IMG/VR virus record: IMGVR_UViG_3300035670_000466 | Span: 1-42,603 of that record | Source of the DNA: a virus | Length of the DNA stretch: 42,603 bases | Reading direction: 5' to 3' (one strand) | In this document: one piece after another, positions 24,801 through 31,991 of the stretch | Position numbering within the stretch: the stretch's first letter is position 1 | How the letters are laid out: every line of letters begins with the position of its first letter | Position numbers and translations under genes: made by a program | Notes under the pieces: model-generated | What the model was told of the DNA's origin: nothing | The model's database searches: none | Seen by the model: the letters and a program-made list of their open reading frames with translations, nothing else

Positions 24801-27800
24801 CCATCACTGATGATGCTCAGCTATCAATGCCAACATCATTGGTATCATATGCACAGCTTGAAGGGAAAACTTTATCATTCTTCTATGCTGCAAATGAGTC
24901 TGGTGAAGATATTATTAGAAATATTTTCGTCGGCAGAAACGCAACTAAATTTGTGAAATTTGATAATATTGAAACCACATACGCAACAGCAACTAGAGTA
25001 TTTACTTATGGAGATACTTTTGATATTAATCCAAGTACTGGAGTAGTAACAAAAGGTGGAAATTATAAGTTTGCAAAGATTCAGTATAGCGGATCATTTG
25101 CAGTTCTATCCAAAGCAGCTGGAACAAAAATTGATTTGAATGTAAACTACTTAAGTAGCATTAGATATAACTATGTTGCTACTACAACTTCTCGTTATCA
25201 AAAGACTATTGTTGGAACTAATTCTAGACTTATTCTCTCACAAGATGATAATGTAATTAGATACTCTGAGCCAGCTAACCTGTCAATATCAAATATTGAT
25301 TCTACATTTACAATTGCAAATGCTACTAGAGCTACTATCTATGAACTAAAAAATATCAATAGAAATTCAGCAGTTTCTGGTAAAGTAGTACTATCTACAA
25401 ATAGTAGTGGTAAATTAACTAGCTTAGATATTCTATCATTTGGTAGTGGACATGTTAAAAATGATGTATTTGAAATCTATGATGGAGCTACAAAAATTTC
25501 CAATACCTTTACAATGACTGTAAGGGAGAATTATACTGAAGAAACATTAGAACTCTTTGAGAATGGTGAATTTAAAGTTATTCTACCAAAGAACTGTTTT
25601 ATTTTAAACAGTGTTGAAAATCCAGGTGCGGCAGTTAACCTAAAATCAGAAATTCTCAAGGCTAAGACTATCTTCAAGCCTGGTGGTTATATTCTATACA
25701 ATAATATTTACTATAAAATTGCAGTAAACAGTCCAACAACTAATAGTCCTTATCTTGGTGTTTATAGATATATTAATGAAACAAATACGTCTGACGTTAG
25801 AGCAGATATCGTTGTAATGCTAGAAGATGATGAGTATACTATTACATATCCAGTAAATACTAGATTCGATGTATTTGATTATGATAATATTCTAGATTAC
25901 TGGCCAACTAAAGGTAGAATTACCATTGGAAATCGTGAAACTTGTGATTTTGAAAAAGCTGGAAATTCTTCAGATCCTAAGGGTTATGAGCTTCGTCTAA
26001 CTAGAAGTATGACTAAGTACTGGCCACATTATATCCGTGACTGGGAAGGTCTAGATCCTAATAATGCAACTGATGCAACTGTTACTGTTGATAGTGTTAT
26101 CCCAACAACGATTACATTGGCCGATCCAGTAGATGTTACATGTTATGGATTAAAGAGATTTAACTCTGGTGGAACTGGAAATAATATTGAGAGTGTAACT
26201 TATGGTGGATCTTCAACTTATGTAACACCTACAGGTATTGTAACAAATAAAGTTGCTAAAATTTCTATTAGTTCAACTACTGATGCACAAGGATTACTAG
26301 CTGACTTTGAAAAACTTTCGATTGGTCAAACAGTAACAATTCCATATAGAGATATTTCTAAGCCAGATATTGCTGGACGATCTGCAACAAATTGGAACAG
26401 TGTTAACATTGTTGTTGGTGATCAACAGTACACTCCAGGAAGTAGTATTTCTACAAACAGAGAAGGAGATAGACGTATTAGTGGAAGTATTTCATTTAGA
26501 AATGCAGCTGCCAAGCGTGTATATTATAAGTATACTTACAATATTCATGCAACCAATACTCATGATACTGAAATTTATGATTATGTCAACCCATTATCAT
26601 CAGCAATTCTAAGTTCTGGTAGAGATTCATCGGTTGACGAGATTCATCCTGCTGGATTTAGAAGGTGGGGATATCTTGGGGTTAGAAATAGTCAAACCGC
26701 AACCGCAGGACAAAAAGCAATAATAATTGGCTCTGAATTTGCTAGAAGTATGCAAAGAATTTCTAGCTATGCTACATTTACTGCTACATTTACTGATGTT
26801 GCAGTCAATCCAGAACTAGATCCATTTGAAAAAATTATGACTGTTAGTGCAGTCAGTGTTGGTGCAATTACAAAAGGCCAACCAATTTATGCAACACTTT
26901 CTGGATCTCATCCATCTGGAACTTATGGAAGTTTAATTGGTTATGTTGTTGGTATGGATGGAGATTCATTCATTAAAGGTACTGGAGTAGATTATGAAGA
27001 TTCCCAGCCGTTGACTGGAAATGGTGGAGCTGGAACATATAGAGTTCTTCTTGTAGAGTCGCCACCATCCCTGACCACCAATATGACAGTGTATGGTCAA
27101 AGAAATTCAACAGATTACTTATACTATGCACCAAATAACTGTTGTTGGGCAAGAACTGTTGATTATAAGGTAGTTAATTCAAACAATACTACTACAGTAT
27201 ATCTAAATGATAATTTAGTGGATCCACTACCAGGAAATTCTCCTATTGGAGACGGTGATGATTTTACTCCTTCAGTTCCTGCAGGATCTAATGTAATCTT
27301 CTATTATAATGGTTATTATGATAACTCAATTATACTAACATTAGATAAACCACTAGTAAAAGCAATTCCAGAAGGTACAATTTTTAATATTGCACCTACC
27401 CCAGATTATGGATATGATGATTCATACGGACATCCAGGCAAAGGAGAGAATAATTCATTCTTGTTCAAGTCTAGAATTCTAGATTTAGAAAAGGATGGAA
27501 CAAATGGTAAAATTAATGTATACTTGACTGATCCATTCCCAATCGCTAATTGGCAAAGAAATTCTAGTGGAACTCTATTGCTAGATGATTCTACTGCATC
27601 AAGTCCAATTAAGACATTTGGTATGATGTATATTAATCATGGTGGTTGGACATATCCTAAGACTGGTGGTAGTGCCTTCCGTGCAAATAATGTAAAACTC
27701 GCAGGCAATCCTCTTGATCCTGATGTGTTCTCTAGTGAAATTTATCTTCCAAATAGAAGTGGAAGAGTAAGAGCAGGTGATCAAATTACATATACATGGG

Positions 27801-29569
27801 AAGATATTTACAGAATTCAAGCAACTACTGACATAAATTGTAGAATTACCGCATCAAGTACAACATCAAAAGAAATTTCAATAGTCGCACCAGCTACTGG
27901 AATTGATGAATCTGAATTTGTACAACAAGTTATTCTTCCAGGATATATTATTTACACTTCAGATGGAACTGAGATAGGTACAGTAGCTTCTGTTAGTGCT
28001 ACCACAATCACATTAGTTGAAAATTGTAAAACTACCACAACAACTAATGCAAACTGGAAATTTACAACAACTGGAAATACCTATACATATACATCTCAAA
28101 TATTTACTGTAGATCCTCCATCAGCTGATACTGGTAATGCATATTATGGTTATTCTAAATGCACCATTAGCTCTAGTTCTACACACATTTTACATAATGG
28201 TTATAGAGAAAGTTTCAGACCTAACTGGTATACTATTCAAGATGTATTTGTGAGCCATAGACTAGGAAACTTTACTAATGATGGTCCAATTGCAAGAAAG
28301 TTCATTTACTCCGATACAGGTGTTAAATTAACATTTGGTGAATATAAAATCTGGTATGAAAATTATAGTAATTATATCAGAGCCAATGAAAACTCTACTG
28401 GACAACCAATGTCTGGTAGACAAGGATGGGTTGGAAACTTTGGATTGTCTGCAACTGGACAGAGAACAATTGGTATTCAATTAAATGGTGCATCGTCACT
28501 TCAGTGGGGTAGACAATATAATAGATCAATTTGGTTGGCTGCTGTACCAGTACACGCTAAATGGGAAAATGCAGGGTCATACGCACCATATATGATTCAA
28601 TCAGATGAAGGTGCTACAATTGAAAATAATTATGCTCCTGCAACACTCACTAATTATGATGGAGCTGGTAAGTATTCATTCTCAGTACTAAATCACACTG
28701 TGTTGTCATCTGGTTCTGTATATGCTTCCCATAACACTGGAGATTACAGTTCATATGGTGGTGAATCTTATGATACCAAGCAGTATCAGTTTATTTCTAC
28801 TAATACTAAGTTGAGATATTCACTACAAAATGGTACTGTATCAAATACTGGTAGTGTTGCTGGTGGAACTTCATCTAGACTTGCAGAGCAATTTGCAATT
28901 AATAGAGTGATTAATTATAGACCATGTATCTCGACTACATTTGCACGTCAAAACCAGAGTTTAAGTATCTCTATTACTTCTGGCACTAATACTATTAGTG
29001 GTACAAATATTGCACTAACACTATTACCAGGAGATGTAGTTTATTCAGATCAATCACCATCTCCATCTAGCTTTGTTGGAGTTGTTAGATCTAGAGGTGC
29101 AAATGATAATGAAGTTATATTATCCCAGCCATATACTGGCACTACACTCTCAGGCGATACAGCATGGTCTTATATTTCTCCAAGAGTTATGCATTCGACA
29201 ACTTCTGGTGCTGGGGCTGTTGCAGGGCAATCGCTAGTCTTCTCTGGAGATTCTGCAACTGATGTAACACCTACCAATGTTGGAACTCTTGGATATAATG
29301 TGATTGGTAATAACAAGCCTGGATTTAACAGATATAATATTAGATTTAATATTGATAGAAGAGTGTACAACCAGTCTACTCTAATAAATACCTACACCAA
29401 CATAAAACCAGTGGAATCTTATGATGTTGCAGAAAGAGTTATTGATATTAAGTTTGGTGATTTAGCAACCTATGTGACCCCATTAATGAACATTGAAGTT
29501 ACTCGCTTCAATCCAAAAACTCACGTAGAAACATCTATTTCTATTGTTGGAAAATCACTGCACATTTAA
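15812..29569 (+). CDS. Giant 4585-residue virion/tail-fibre protein
   Basis: This single uninterrupted frame of 13.7 kb encodes one of the largest proteins expected in a T4-like phage. The N-terminus (MALTRITSGGIAEG, DDTGTGIYQPADNELAISTA) is a cyanophage fibre start. A beta-helix (pectate-lyase-like) part follows: GGNLNRPFKTIERALLEAAK (about 109-128), IMVLPGQYEI, then PRGTSIVGYDLRKTVIRPKY. Into this a small module (about 144-188, KAYTITNVGTGTDF, then GTGTGTVTL) seems inserted. A second motif RDIGYFIDAIVSDLRQGGNE lies at about 327-346. The rest is mostly beta-rich, rich in Ser, Thr, Asn and Gly, poor in Cys, without a signal peptide. It is likely a long tail fibre or whisker-like virion fibre. 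No enzymatic residues could be assigned. A consensus late promoter precedes it. Confidence 0.8.
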   Translation: MALTRITSGGIAEGVKIVFDSNNTPASPALRFNNPDDTGTGIYQPADNELAISTAGQPRIIFKSDGKILAGDGTILGGTNPNFEGAENITLYVNQSDKNATDVSDNDGGNLNRPFKTIERALLEAAKRSYKANPSAVAVTALEVGKAYTITNVGTGTDFVSIGASSNTVGVSFIATAQGTGTGTVTLNNDKFEAFTIMVLPGQYEIDNRPGYDITTNPLVAGTSTTIDAEPFRFNPRNGGVIVPRGTSIVGYDLRKTVIRPKYVPAPFSTEGSLAGDGYVLSHVMYDGANMIEKNRGYIQEQTKLYLQTLTAYQSGLSDSQKTLCVRDIGYFIDAIVSDLRQGGNENTFNNAEYYIDGNGYRNQFMKSNDTDVSQEIVATVAAFNHAISIMRFITKSYDDNTITYSEITTNKTINITGFTAGTGYVSDGDCSTVVNAVTTLGAIATGILNNPDDYTREEVTVTLVGGGTSTLKLRKTQGVFKQTSIFKVTGGCYFWQMTFKDAIANSEKPIYNSATFDSNGIPTFTTTTDAKYSHHKVVAFTYADQRTTDGELDQYYKKIDAWQGRTSDLSQVRPEEFTIVGDGSKNSTIDTVNSCSPYIFNCSLRSTFGMCGMHTDGSKVAENSFKSMVVAQFTGISLQKDKNVFIQPKDPQGDTNVTPPPNDTTQYNDDVEATANPPIFADPDAQYKPECRHFHIKASNGGFIQVVSVFAVGYADQFLAETGGDMSITNSNSNFGQISLRAKGSQFNSFAPASQGRITAVVPPRGIATNVTDVSFYNIDANSTWRSVGAISEEFTTGLESSLAGFQSSKYFKLYLEISGGLTEDNIPELVIDSVDHATGNVVTKRFLTYGTSNQYALFRDYYQATGITPEANRYVSLDLEDSAGGATSFKAKVKLFDSIPDEDNPKNPDGSAKTKNSERVGYFWDEDSKTVYLKLDFADAETDKFLRDFIFSFNEEKSFDFVTTFNSSDGSATTTLQEVTKKILRYKTGFPSTLIVKKYSDTRTSSPGDFLWKVEYTIPKYISSNVIPKAPEKRFIIKGTRAGNGEDGVPYSDYRFMVWDVEELTAWEKDVRDGVYYLTVVRADVNKFVDSKLNTPSQIVRRPTGITSGNQFACTFIEEVNNFDKDTKLFTNVNYLYPSVNEEGADYDTKRIWNSPQADSRVLVESLGNNDEGTRIKDISVPNYRRYRTNDATTPYKDVPSLYSVTAESVHRLVQALDLRYITSSNAMATTGGGPDNSGRVFVASVSPWDARSSSSALGYTSNTAYNVYSTTYRFGRGNDGQLSAGIVTTESDKVAEYNLFGINLDGFARRIPVTSPGYTVSTNTLNDSSPSNTVGLTFAPVLPLYRPSILRASSHTWEYIGLGSGNYSTGFPNLQTRVLKVYEQFIAQGYENSGGFIASSGTNSAGDFYIGNQIIQAGGTSTVTLNVPKLRRSSESNYLDIENIENRISNAVVNVTATTGGTSNANQSALKALSNFFNITKLTVSDKANINNLIVGERLYIDRAEINNSTFFPEGNTNAYGFVKAAKPEKTGFISTDTNDKLYVSPKYLDAWRVKRQLISAQAVTLDNNRVYIQPYLQNSIDSYKAVNGKKVADAIVFTDTQVNDVTWQENAAIKLTFSESSGIPSFGKIDIQMRLNGLDVNDFYIDGTGEKVYFNPIINIPLQYQEIDYTDNTAIISNYQNGIPLITYLKSYCGSGEYTSIVKNYPSILSTGGTFGVDASEGDVKYLSAKLAANYTNTNDINVLNSATYDEIQVTLTADEYGQWPSRGCVSLRQAPKGGTYTVATFAYYKVSHNAGTNVAVFKLTKNIGDGTNTAGVSATFASDYDNLYPGIDSKNVFFTGCSTLVFSSDRWASEAPFIPPLDPTKGVVEEVNIEDAILYKVAEKSVPIAVELDTDYFDKNLPNPYSSKALGVNIQERRAVKKFSPLFSFAQAKQWAENSGFNSYDELELLMKPGYYKLDGTQFPCSVRINGTGVADSSVFAGKERTRTSAGRMGGYLEDTVKRGDSIYLYRSPSFRAQYGTGDDAFNVNVDGGLGANGSFNLNNVHFLGLNEAITKSEIPDSIYSSDAILQNARRIVRRAYYIKNKIKSTLAINTINSAGVDGAIEVIADVTSGTGVKAILVPSINSGDIVNATADNANYYELNSASWSNSRYMVVVLKSSDFTAEQFDRMRKYIIPGTTMYWLAENGKVIKLSDETTTENLSKSTKVLSVRRKNANLNTEELHVLISVYRTGGTNNGNLGAYTNPVEDLDLASDLVYDAGLQQYTINEKKKLVFLNEDGAEFTTLAYNWCLETRRTYLPKGFMHEGGYQPAIIKTVTSGGTAGTKTITLNNVETVLQGDKIVALDSTGANLIPVGTRVDGIVGNTLTLTDNITTTIPVGSFVSFTQYDLFGDEIPKYDIPEIYGIVRGSEEGYISLVVDRNPNYEIDNTINPYPFGAGSFSEYPTQLIQLKNTPTSVTTEYGAAEDVAIATNRKKSLPLRRNGFTETRYVVIDIAPREFGSIPPGFASNPDAASSIDSFIENAGISKTILTAFANYDNTTLQFGGGVGKGFVEPTIAVNINIPANSFAVGSNDIQTAINAELTSAGSFTNTRSYNSRLSATLVSTTGGTLSNLYLNASINTSTGAITAITAYNFDNNQPVTINGTFKIQVTDGRGYILSPTGRTVSLSDNQLSADDFKIVAKQNLLSAISATPDTTGSGSSPYLDYVGKKTTGPGAGVDDDPLTAKGKRIFLSWPYAYRALRRRFPSAGFPVNGNYQSSLITVNALPGSDFTLNLTGVTIGAQSPASEVANTFGGGYTGGLIKCRGAKLTLNGTRFRGNLSLDWTGLFSGNSSRAGGSFIAGHSIEMFQMEDQNSFDQMGGSSPAYSISTSPIDEEFRTLSEYNPKSNIYLEPSKDPYGILTDGDARTFPITTLQAIRRFNKSESSVTPWTGASAIAPGGLLTKVALNERYQTPYKIYYDAPNGAPTSDYIPTAAGNTSAVLLRWNDGSATITDDAQLSMPTSLVSYAQLEGKTLSFFYAANESGEDIIRNIFVGRNATKFVKFDNIETTYATATRVFTYGDTFDINPSTGVVTKGGNYKFAKIQYSGSFAVLSKAAGTKIDLNVNYLSSIRYNYVATTTSRYQKTIVGTNSRLILSQDDNVIRYSEPANLSISNIDSTFTIANATRATIYELKNINRNSAVSGKVVLSTNSSGKLTSLDILSFGSGHVKNDVFEIYDGATKISNTFTMTVRENYTEETLELFENGEFKVILPKNCFILNSVENPGAAVNLKSEILKAKTIFKPGGYILYNNIYYKIAVNSPTTNSPYLGVYRYINETNTSDVRADIVVMLEDDEYTITYPVNTRFDVFDYDNILDYWPTKGRITIGNRETCDFEKAGNSSDPKGYELRLTRSMTKYWPHYIRDWEGLDPNNATDATVTVDSVIPTTITLADPVDVTCYGLKRFNSGGTGNNIESVTYGGSSTYVTPTGIVTNKVAKISISSTTDAQGLLADFEKLSIGQTVTIPYRDISKPDIAGRSATNWNSVNIVVGDQQYTPGSSISTNREGDRRISGSISFRNAAAKRVYYKYTYNIHATNTHDTEIYDYVNPLSSAILSSGRDSSVDEIHPAGFRRWGYLGVRNSQTATAGQKAIIIGSEFARSMQRISSYATFTATFTDVAVNPELDPFEKIMTVSAVSVGAITKGQPIYATLSGSHPSGTYGSLIGYVVGMDGDSFIKGTGVDYEDSQPLTGNGGAGTYRVLLVESPPSLTTNMTVYGQRNSTDYLYYAPNNCCWARTVDYKVVNSNNTTTVYLNDNLVDPLPGNSPIGDGDDFTPSVPAGSNVIFYYNGYYDNSIILTLDKPLVKAIPEGTIFNIAPTPDYGYDDSYGHPGKGENNSFLFKSRILDLEKDGTNGKINVYLTDPFPIANWQRNSSGTLLLDDSTASSPIKTFGMMYINHGGWTYPKTGGSAFRANNVKLAGNPLDPDVFSSEIYLPNRSGRVRAGDQITYTWEDIYRIQATTDINCRITASSTTSKEISIVAPATGIDESEFVQQVILPGYIIYTSDGTEIGTVASVSATTITLVENCKTTTTTNANWKFTTTGNTYTYTSQIFTVDPPSADTGNAYYGYSKCTISSSSTHILHNGYRESFRPNWYTIQDVFVSHRLGNFTNDGPIARKFIYSDTGVKLTFGEYKIWYENYSNYIRANENSTGQPMSGRQGWVGNFGLSATGQRTIGIQLNGASSLQWGRQYNRSIWLAAVPVHAKWENAGSYAPYMIQSDEGATIENNYAPATLTNYDGAGKYSFSVLNHTVLSSGSVYASHNTGDYSSYGGESYDTKQYQFISTNTKLRYSLQNGTVSNTGSVAGGTSSRLAEQFAINRVINYRPCISTTFARQNQSLSISITSGTNTISGTNIALTLLPGDVVYSDQSPSPSSFVGVVRSRGANDNEVILSQPYTGTTLSGDTAWSYISPRVMHSTTSGAGAVAGQSLVFSGDSATDVTPTNVGTLGYNVIGNNKPGFNRYNIRFNIDRRVYNQSTLINTYTNIKPVESYDVAERVIDIKFGDLATYVTPLMNIEVTRFNPKTHVETSISIVGKSLHI

Positions 29570-29586
29570 TTACTTGAGGTTTAACA

Positions 29587-30096
29587 ATGGCTTATTTTTT
29601 AACTGACAACCAAGAATATGAGTTGAATTTATTTTTAGACGAACAAAACAGAATAGCTTATCATCAGCAAATGGAATCGGATGAATTGTCCGATGAGCTA
29701 AAAGATATTATTAAGAAAACTGAAGAGGCAGGCAGTCCGATTCCAGCTTTTGATCCAAAATATGGGTATTATAGTGTGTCATTCACACCTTGCAATGATG
29801 GAAACAGAATTTATGTCCATCATCACATCACGAATCAATCAAAAGCACTTTATGATCCTGCAAATAACATAGAAATTATTGATGAAGAAGTGTCGGTAAA
29901 AGAACCAGATCTTGACGTTCAAGAAGAATCAATTATCACTGAAGATTTTTCAGAGTTTACTGATTTTGATGATGCATTAGATGTATTGATTCCAGATCAA
30001 GAAGAAAATATTGATGAACTTTCACAGAAATTGACCAGTATCATTGGAACTCCTCCAGAAGATATTGAACAATCTTTACAGCTACAAACAGAATAA
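29587..30096 (+). CDS. Acidic 169-residue protein following the giant fibre
   Basis: I do not recognise a domain. The first 95 residues look folded (MAYFLTDNQEYELNLFLDEQ, YGYYSVSFTPCNDGNRIYVH), with His-rich HHHIT. The second half is strongly acidic and probably extended (EEVSVKEPDLDVQEESIITE). It starts 18 bases after the giant gene with a good Shine-Dalgarno (GAGG) and ends at a terminator, so it is the last gene of that transcript. Position suggests a virion component or chaperone for the giant fibre, but that is inference only. Confidence 0.75.
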   Translation: MAYFLTDNQEYELNLFLDEQNRIAYHQQMESDELSDELKDIIKKTEEAGSPIPAFDPKYGYYSVSFTPCNDGNRIYVHHHITNQSKALYDPANNIEIIDEEVSVKEPDLDVQEESIITEDFSEFTDFDDALDVLIPDQEENIDELSQKLTSIIGTPPEDIEQSLQLQTE

Positions 30097-30101
30097 ATAG
30101 A

Positions 30102-30125
30102 AGAGGGATATATATCCCTCTTTTT
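30102..30125 (+). terminator. Rho-independent terminator
   Basis: AGAGGGATATATATCCCTCT is a perfect inverted repeat (a stem of 7 to 8 pairs with an AT loop) followed by a T run to 30125. It starts 6 bases after the stop of the 169-residue gene and separates the giant-fibre transcript from the next fibre operon. Confidence 0.92.
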
Positions 30126-30154
30126 AATAGGTACATACCGATTTAGAATGCCAT

Positions 30155-31642
30155 ATGGCGACAAATATTAAATTAAAATCCAGTTCTCTAACTGGGAAAA
30201 CACCTACGCTTTCAGACTTATCTCTAAGGGAATTAGCAGTTAATACTGCTGATGGTAAGCTATTCCTTAGGAAAGGTGATGGAAGTGGATCGGATAAAAT
30301 TATTGACGTAACTGCTCCACTCCAGGCTAGTGAGCCGATGGGGCACGAAGACAAATCGCAAAGTATTATAAATTTTATTGGTGGAGATAGAAGAGAGTTT
30401 ATAATAACACCAGCAACCCCAACAGGAAGTTTTAATGTCTGGTGTAAAGGAATTAAGTATAATTTTACAACGGAACGGACAGTAACTATTCCAAATACAA
30501 CTGGAATCTACTACATTTATTTTGATGCAAATGGTGCCCTACAATACAGAACGTCCTATTTTGATTGGGAAAACGATGCACCCACTGCATATGTCTATTG
30601 GAATGCTACCACTGGATCTGCACCATTTGTCGCAGATGAAAGACATGGTATTGTTCTAGACTGGCAGACACACGAATATTTACATAGAACCCGTGGTGCA
30701 GTCATTGCAAACGGATTCTCTATTAGTGTGTATGATATAAACGGCACTGGTGCAGATAACGCAGATGCTCAGTTTGATTTAGGTGGTGGTACATTCTTTG
30801 ATGAAGATCTAGAAGTCATCATCACCCACAGTAATACTCCAACTGCAAATACATGGGAACAAGATTTACAAGGTCCAGCACAAATTCCAGTATTTTATCA
30901 AAGTGGTAATGCATGGGTTCGTGATACTCCAACTGATTATGCATTAAAGCAAGGTAATTCTAGAATAGCATATAATGTTTTTTCACAAGGTCAATGGACA
31001 ACTCCAGATGTTCCAACTGATACTCACTATACAACTTCTTGGATAATTGCAACAAATAATATTAACTATCCTGTGATTGCAATCATGGGTCAAAGTGCTT
31101 CTAATAAAATTTCTGATGAAGAAGCATTAACATTTGGAGATCTTATTCTTGATGGATTCCCAGTTGTAGAATTTAGACCACTTTGGAAAATTATTTGGCA
31201 AACAGATTCTACTTATGCAAATACTCCAAATGCAAGGATTGCTGGAGTTTATGATATTCGTCAGTTAGTATCTAGTGGTGGTATCTCTGGAACAACTCCA
31301 GTTTCTGATCACGGATTATTAACTGGACTTGGTGATGATGATCACTTACAGTATGTGCATGTTAGTGAGAACAGAACTATCAGCGCAAGTCATACAATTA
31401 CTGGTACACTAAATATTACTAACAACACTAATAGTGCTTTAACTGTTACTGGTAATGTTGGAATTGGTACTACAACCAGTTCATATAAATTACAAGTTCA
31501 GGGAGACATTAATTATACTGGAAATCTTCGTTATCAAGGATCAAAAATTTCCACTACACAAATCCCAGAAGGTAATAACCTCTATTATACATCAGCAAGA
31601 GCAACTGATGATGCAATCGTAATGGCAATCGCACTCGGATAA
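30155..31642 (+). CDS. Tail-fibre-like virion protein (495 residues)
   Basis: The N-terminus NIKLKSSSLTGKTPTLSDLS, LRELAVNTADGKLFLRKGDG is the repeated opening of phage fibre proteins (attachment domain). A central beta-rich region follows (about 70-370). The C-terminal part contains SDHGLLTGLGDDDHLQYVHV (about 386-405), TITGTLNIT, one GNVGIGTT motif (about 434-441) and ends NNLYYTSARATDDAIVMAIA, another common fibre ending. It resembles a proximal or medial tail-fibre subunit. No enzymatic domain is seen. It is the first gene after the 30102-30125 terminator; the promoter is not obvious and the Shine-Dalgarno is weak. Confidence 0.8.
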   Translation: MATNIKLKSSSLTGKTPTLSDLSLRELAVNTADGKLFLRKGDGSGSDKIIDVTAPLQASEPMGHEDKSQSIINFIGGDRREFIITPATPTGSFNVWCKGIKYNFTTERTVTIPNTTGIYYIYFDANGALQYRTSYFDWENDAPTAYVYWNATTGSAPFVADERHGIVLDWQTHEYLHRTRGAVIANGFSISVYDINGTGADNADAQFDLGGGTFFDEDLEVIITHSNTPTANTWEQDLQGPAQIPVFYQSGNAWVRDTPTDYALKQGNSRIAYNVFSQGQWTTPDVPTDTHYTTSWIIATNNINYPVIAIMGQSASNKISDEEALTFGDLILDGFPVVEFRPLWKIIWQTDSTYANTPNARIAGVYDIRQLVSSGGISGTTPVSDHGLLTGLGDDDHLQYVHVSENRTISASHTITGTLNITNNTNSALTVTGNVGIGTTTSSYKLQVQGDINYTGNLRYQGSKISTTQIPEGNNLYYTSARATDDAIVMAIALG

Positions 31643-31646
31643 CCAC

Positions 31647-31979
31647 ATGGCAAATACATTCAAAAGTTATACAAAAGCAAGTGTAGGAACGTCAACAACT
31701 GATGCGTATACAGTTGGTGCTGGAACTACATCAGTTGTAATTGGTCTTGTATTATCAAACAGGACTGGAGATCAGATTACTGCAGATGTTATTTTGAACA
31801 AAGCAAACGTTGCTGCAGAAGATGTATATTTAATTCGTTCTCTTCCATTACCAAATGGGTCTGCATTTGAATATATTTCTGGAAGTAAATTAATTTTGGA
31901 GACTGGGGATAAAATTCAAGTTATTAGTAATACTGCATCGAGTTTAGATGTAACTGTAAGTGTTCTAGAACAAACTTGA
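31647..31979 (+). CDS. Small beta-sandwich-like virion protein
   Basis: This 110-residue protein has alternating beta-type segments: YTVGAGTTSVVIGLVLSNRT, ITADVILNKANVA, VYLIRSLPLPNGSAFEYISG, KLILETGDKIQVISNTASSL. I recognise the pattern from small marine phage structural proteins, but not a specific function. It is probably a decoration or fibre-associated protein. It lies 4 bases after the upstream fibre gene and 12 before the next, within the same operon. Confidence 0.75.
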   Translation: MANTFKSYTKASVGTSTTDAYTVGAGTTSVVIGLVLSNRTGDQITADVILNKANVAAEDVYLIRSLPLPNGSAFEYISGSKLILETGDKIQVISNTASSLDVTVSVLEQT

Positions 31980-31991
31980 GGTTAAAGTAAT

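Noticed and set aside
30093-30099. ATAAATA late box
   Set aside because: It overlaps a stop codon and would start transcription inside the terminator hairpin at 30102-30121; probably fortuitous.
31961-31972. 12-bp palindrome TGTTCTAGAACA
   Set aside because: About ten such loopless palindromes are expected by chance in this length, and it lies in coding sequence.
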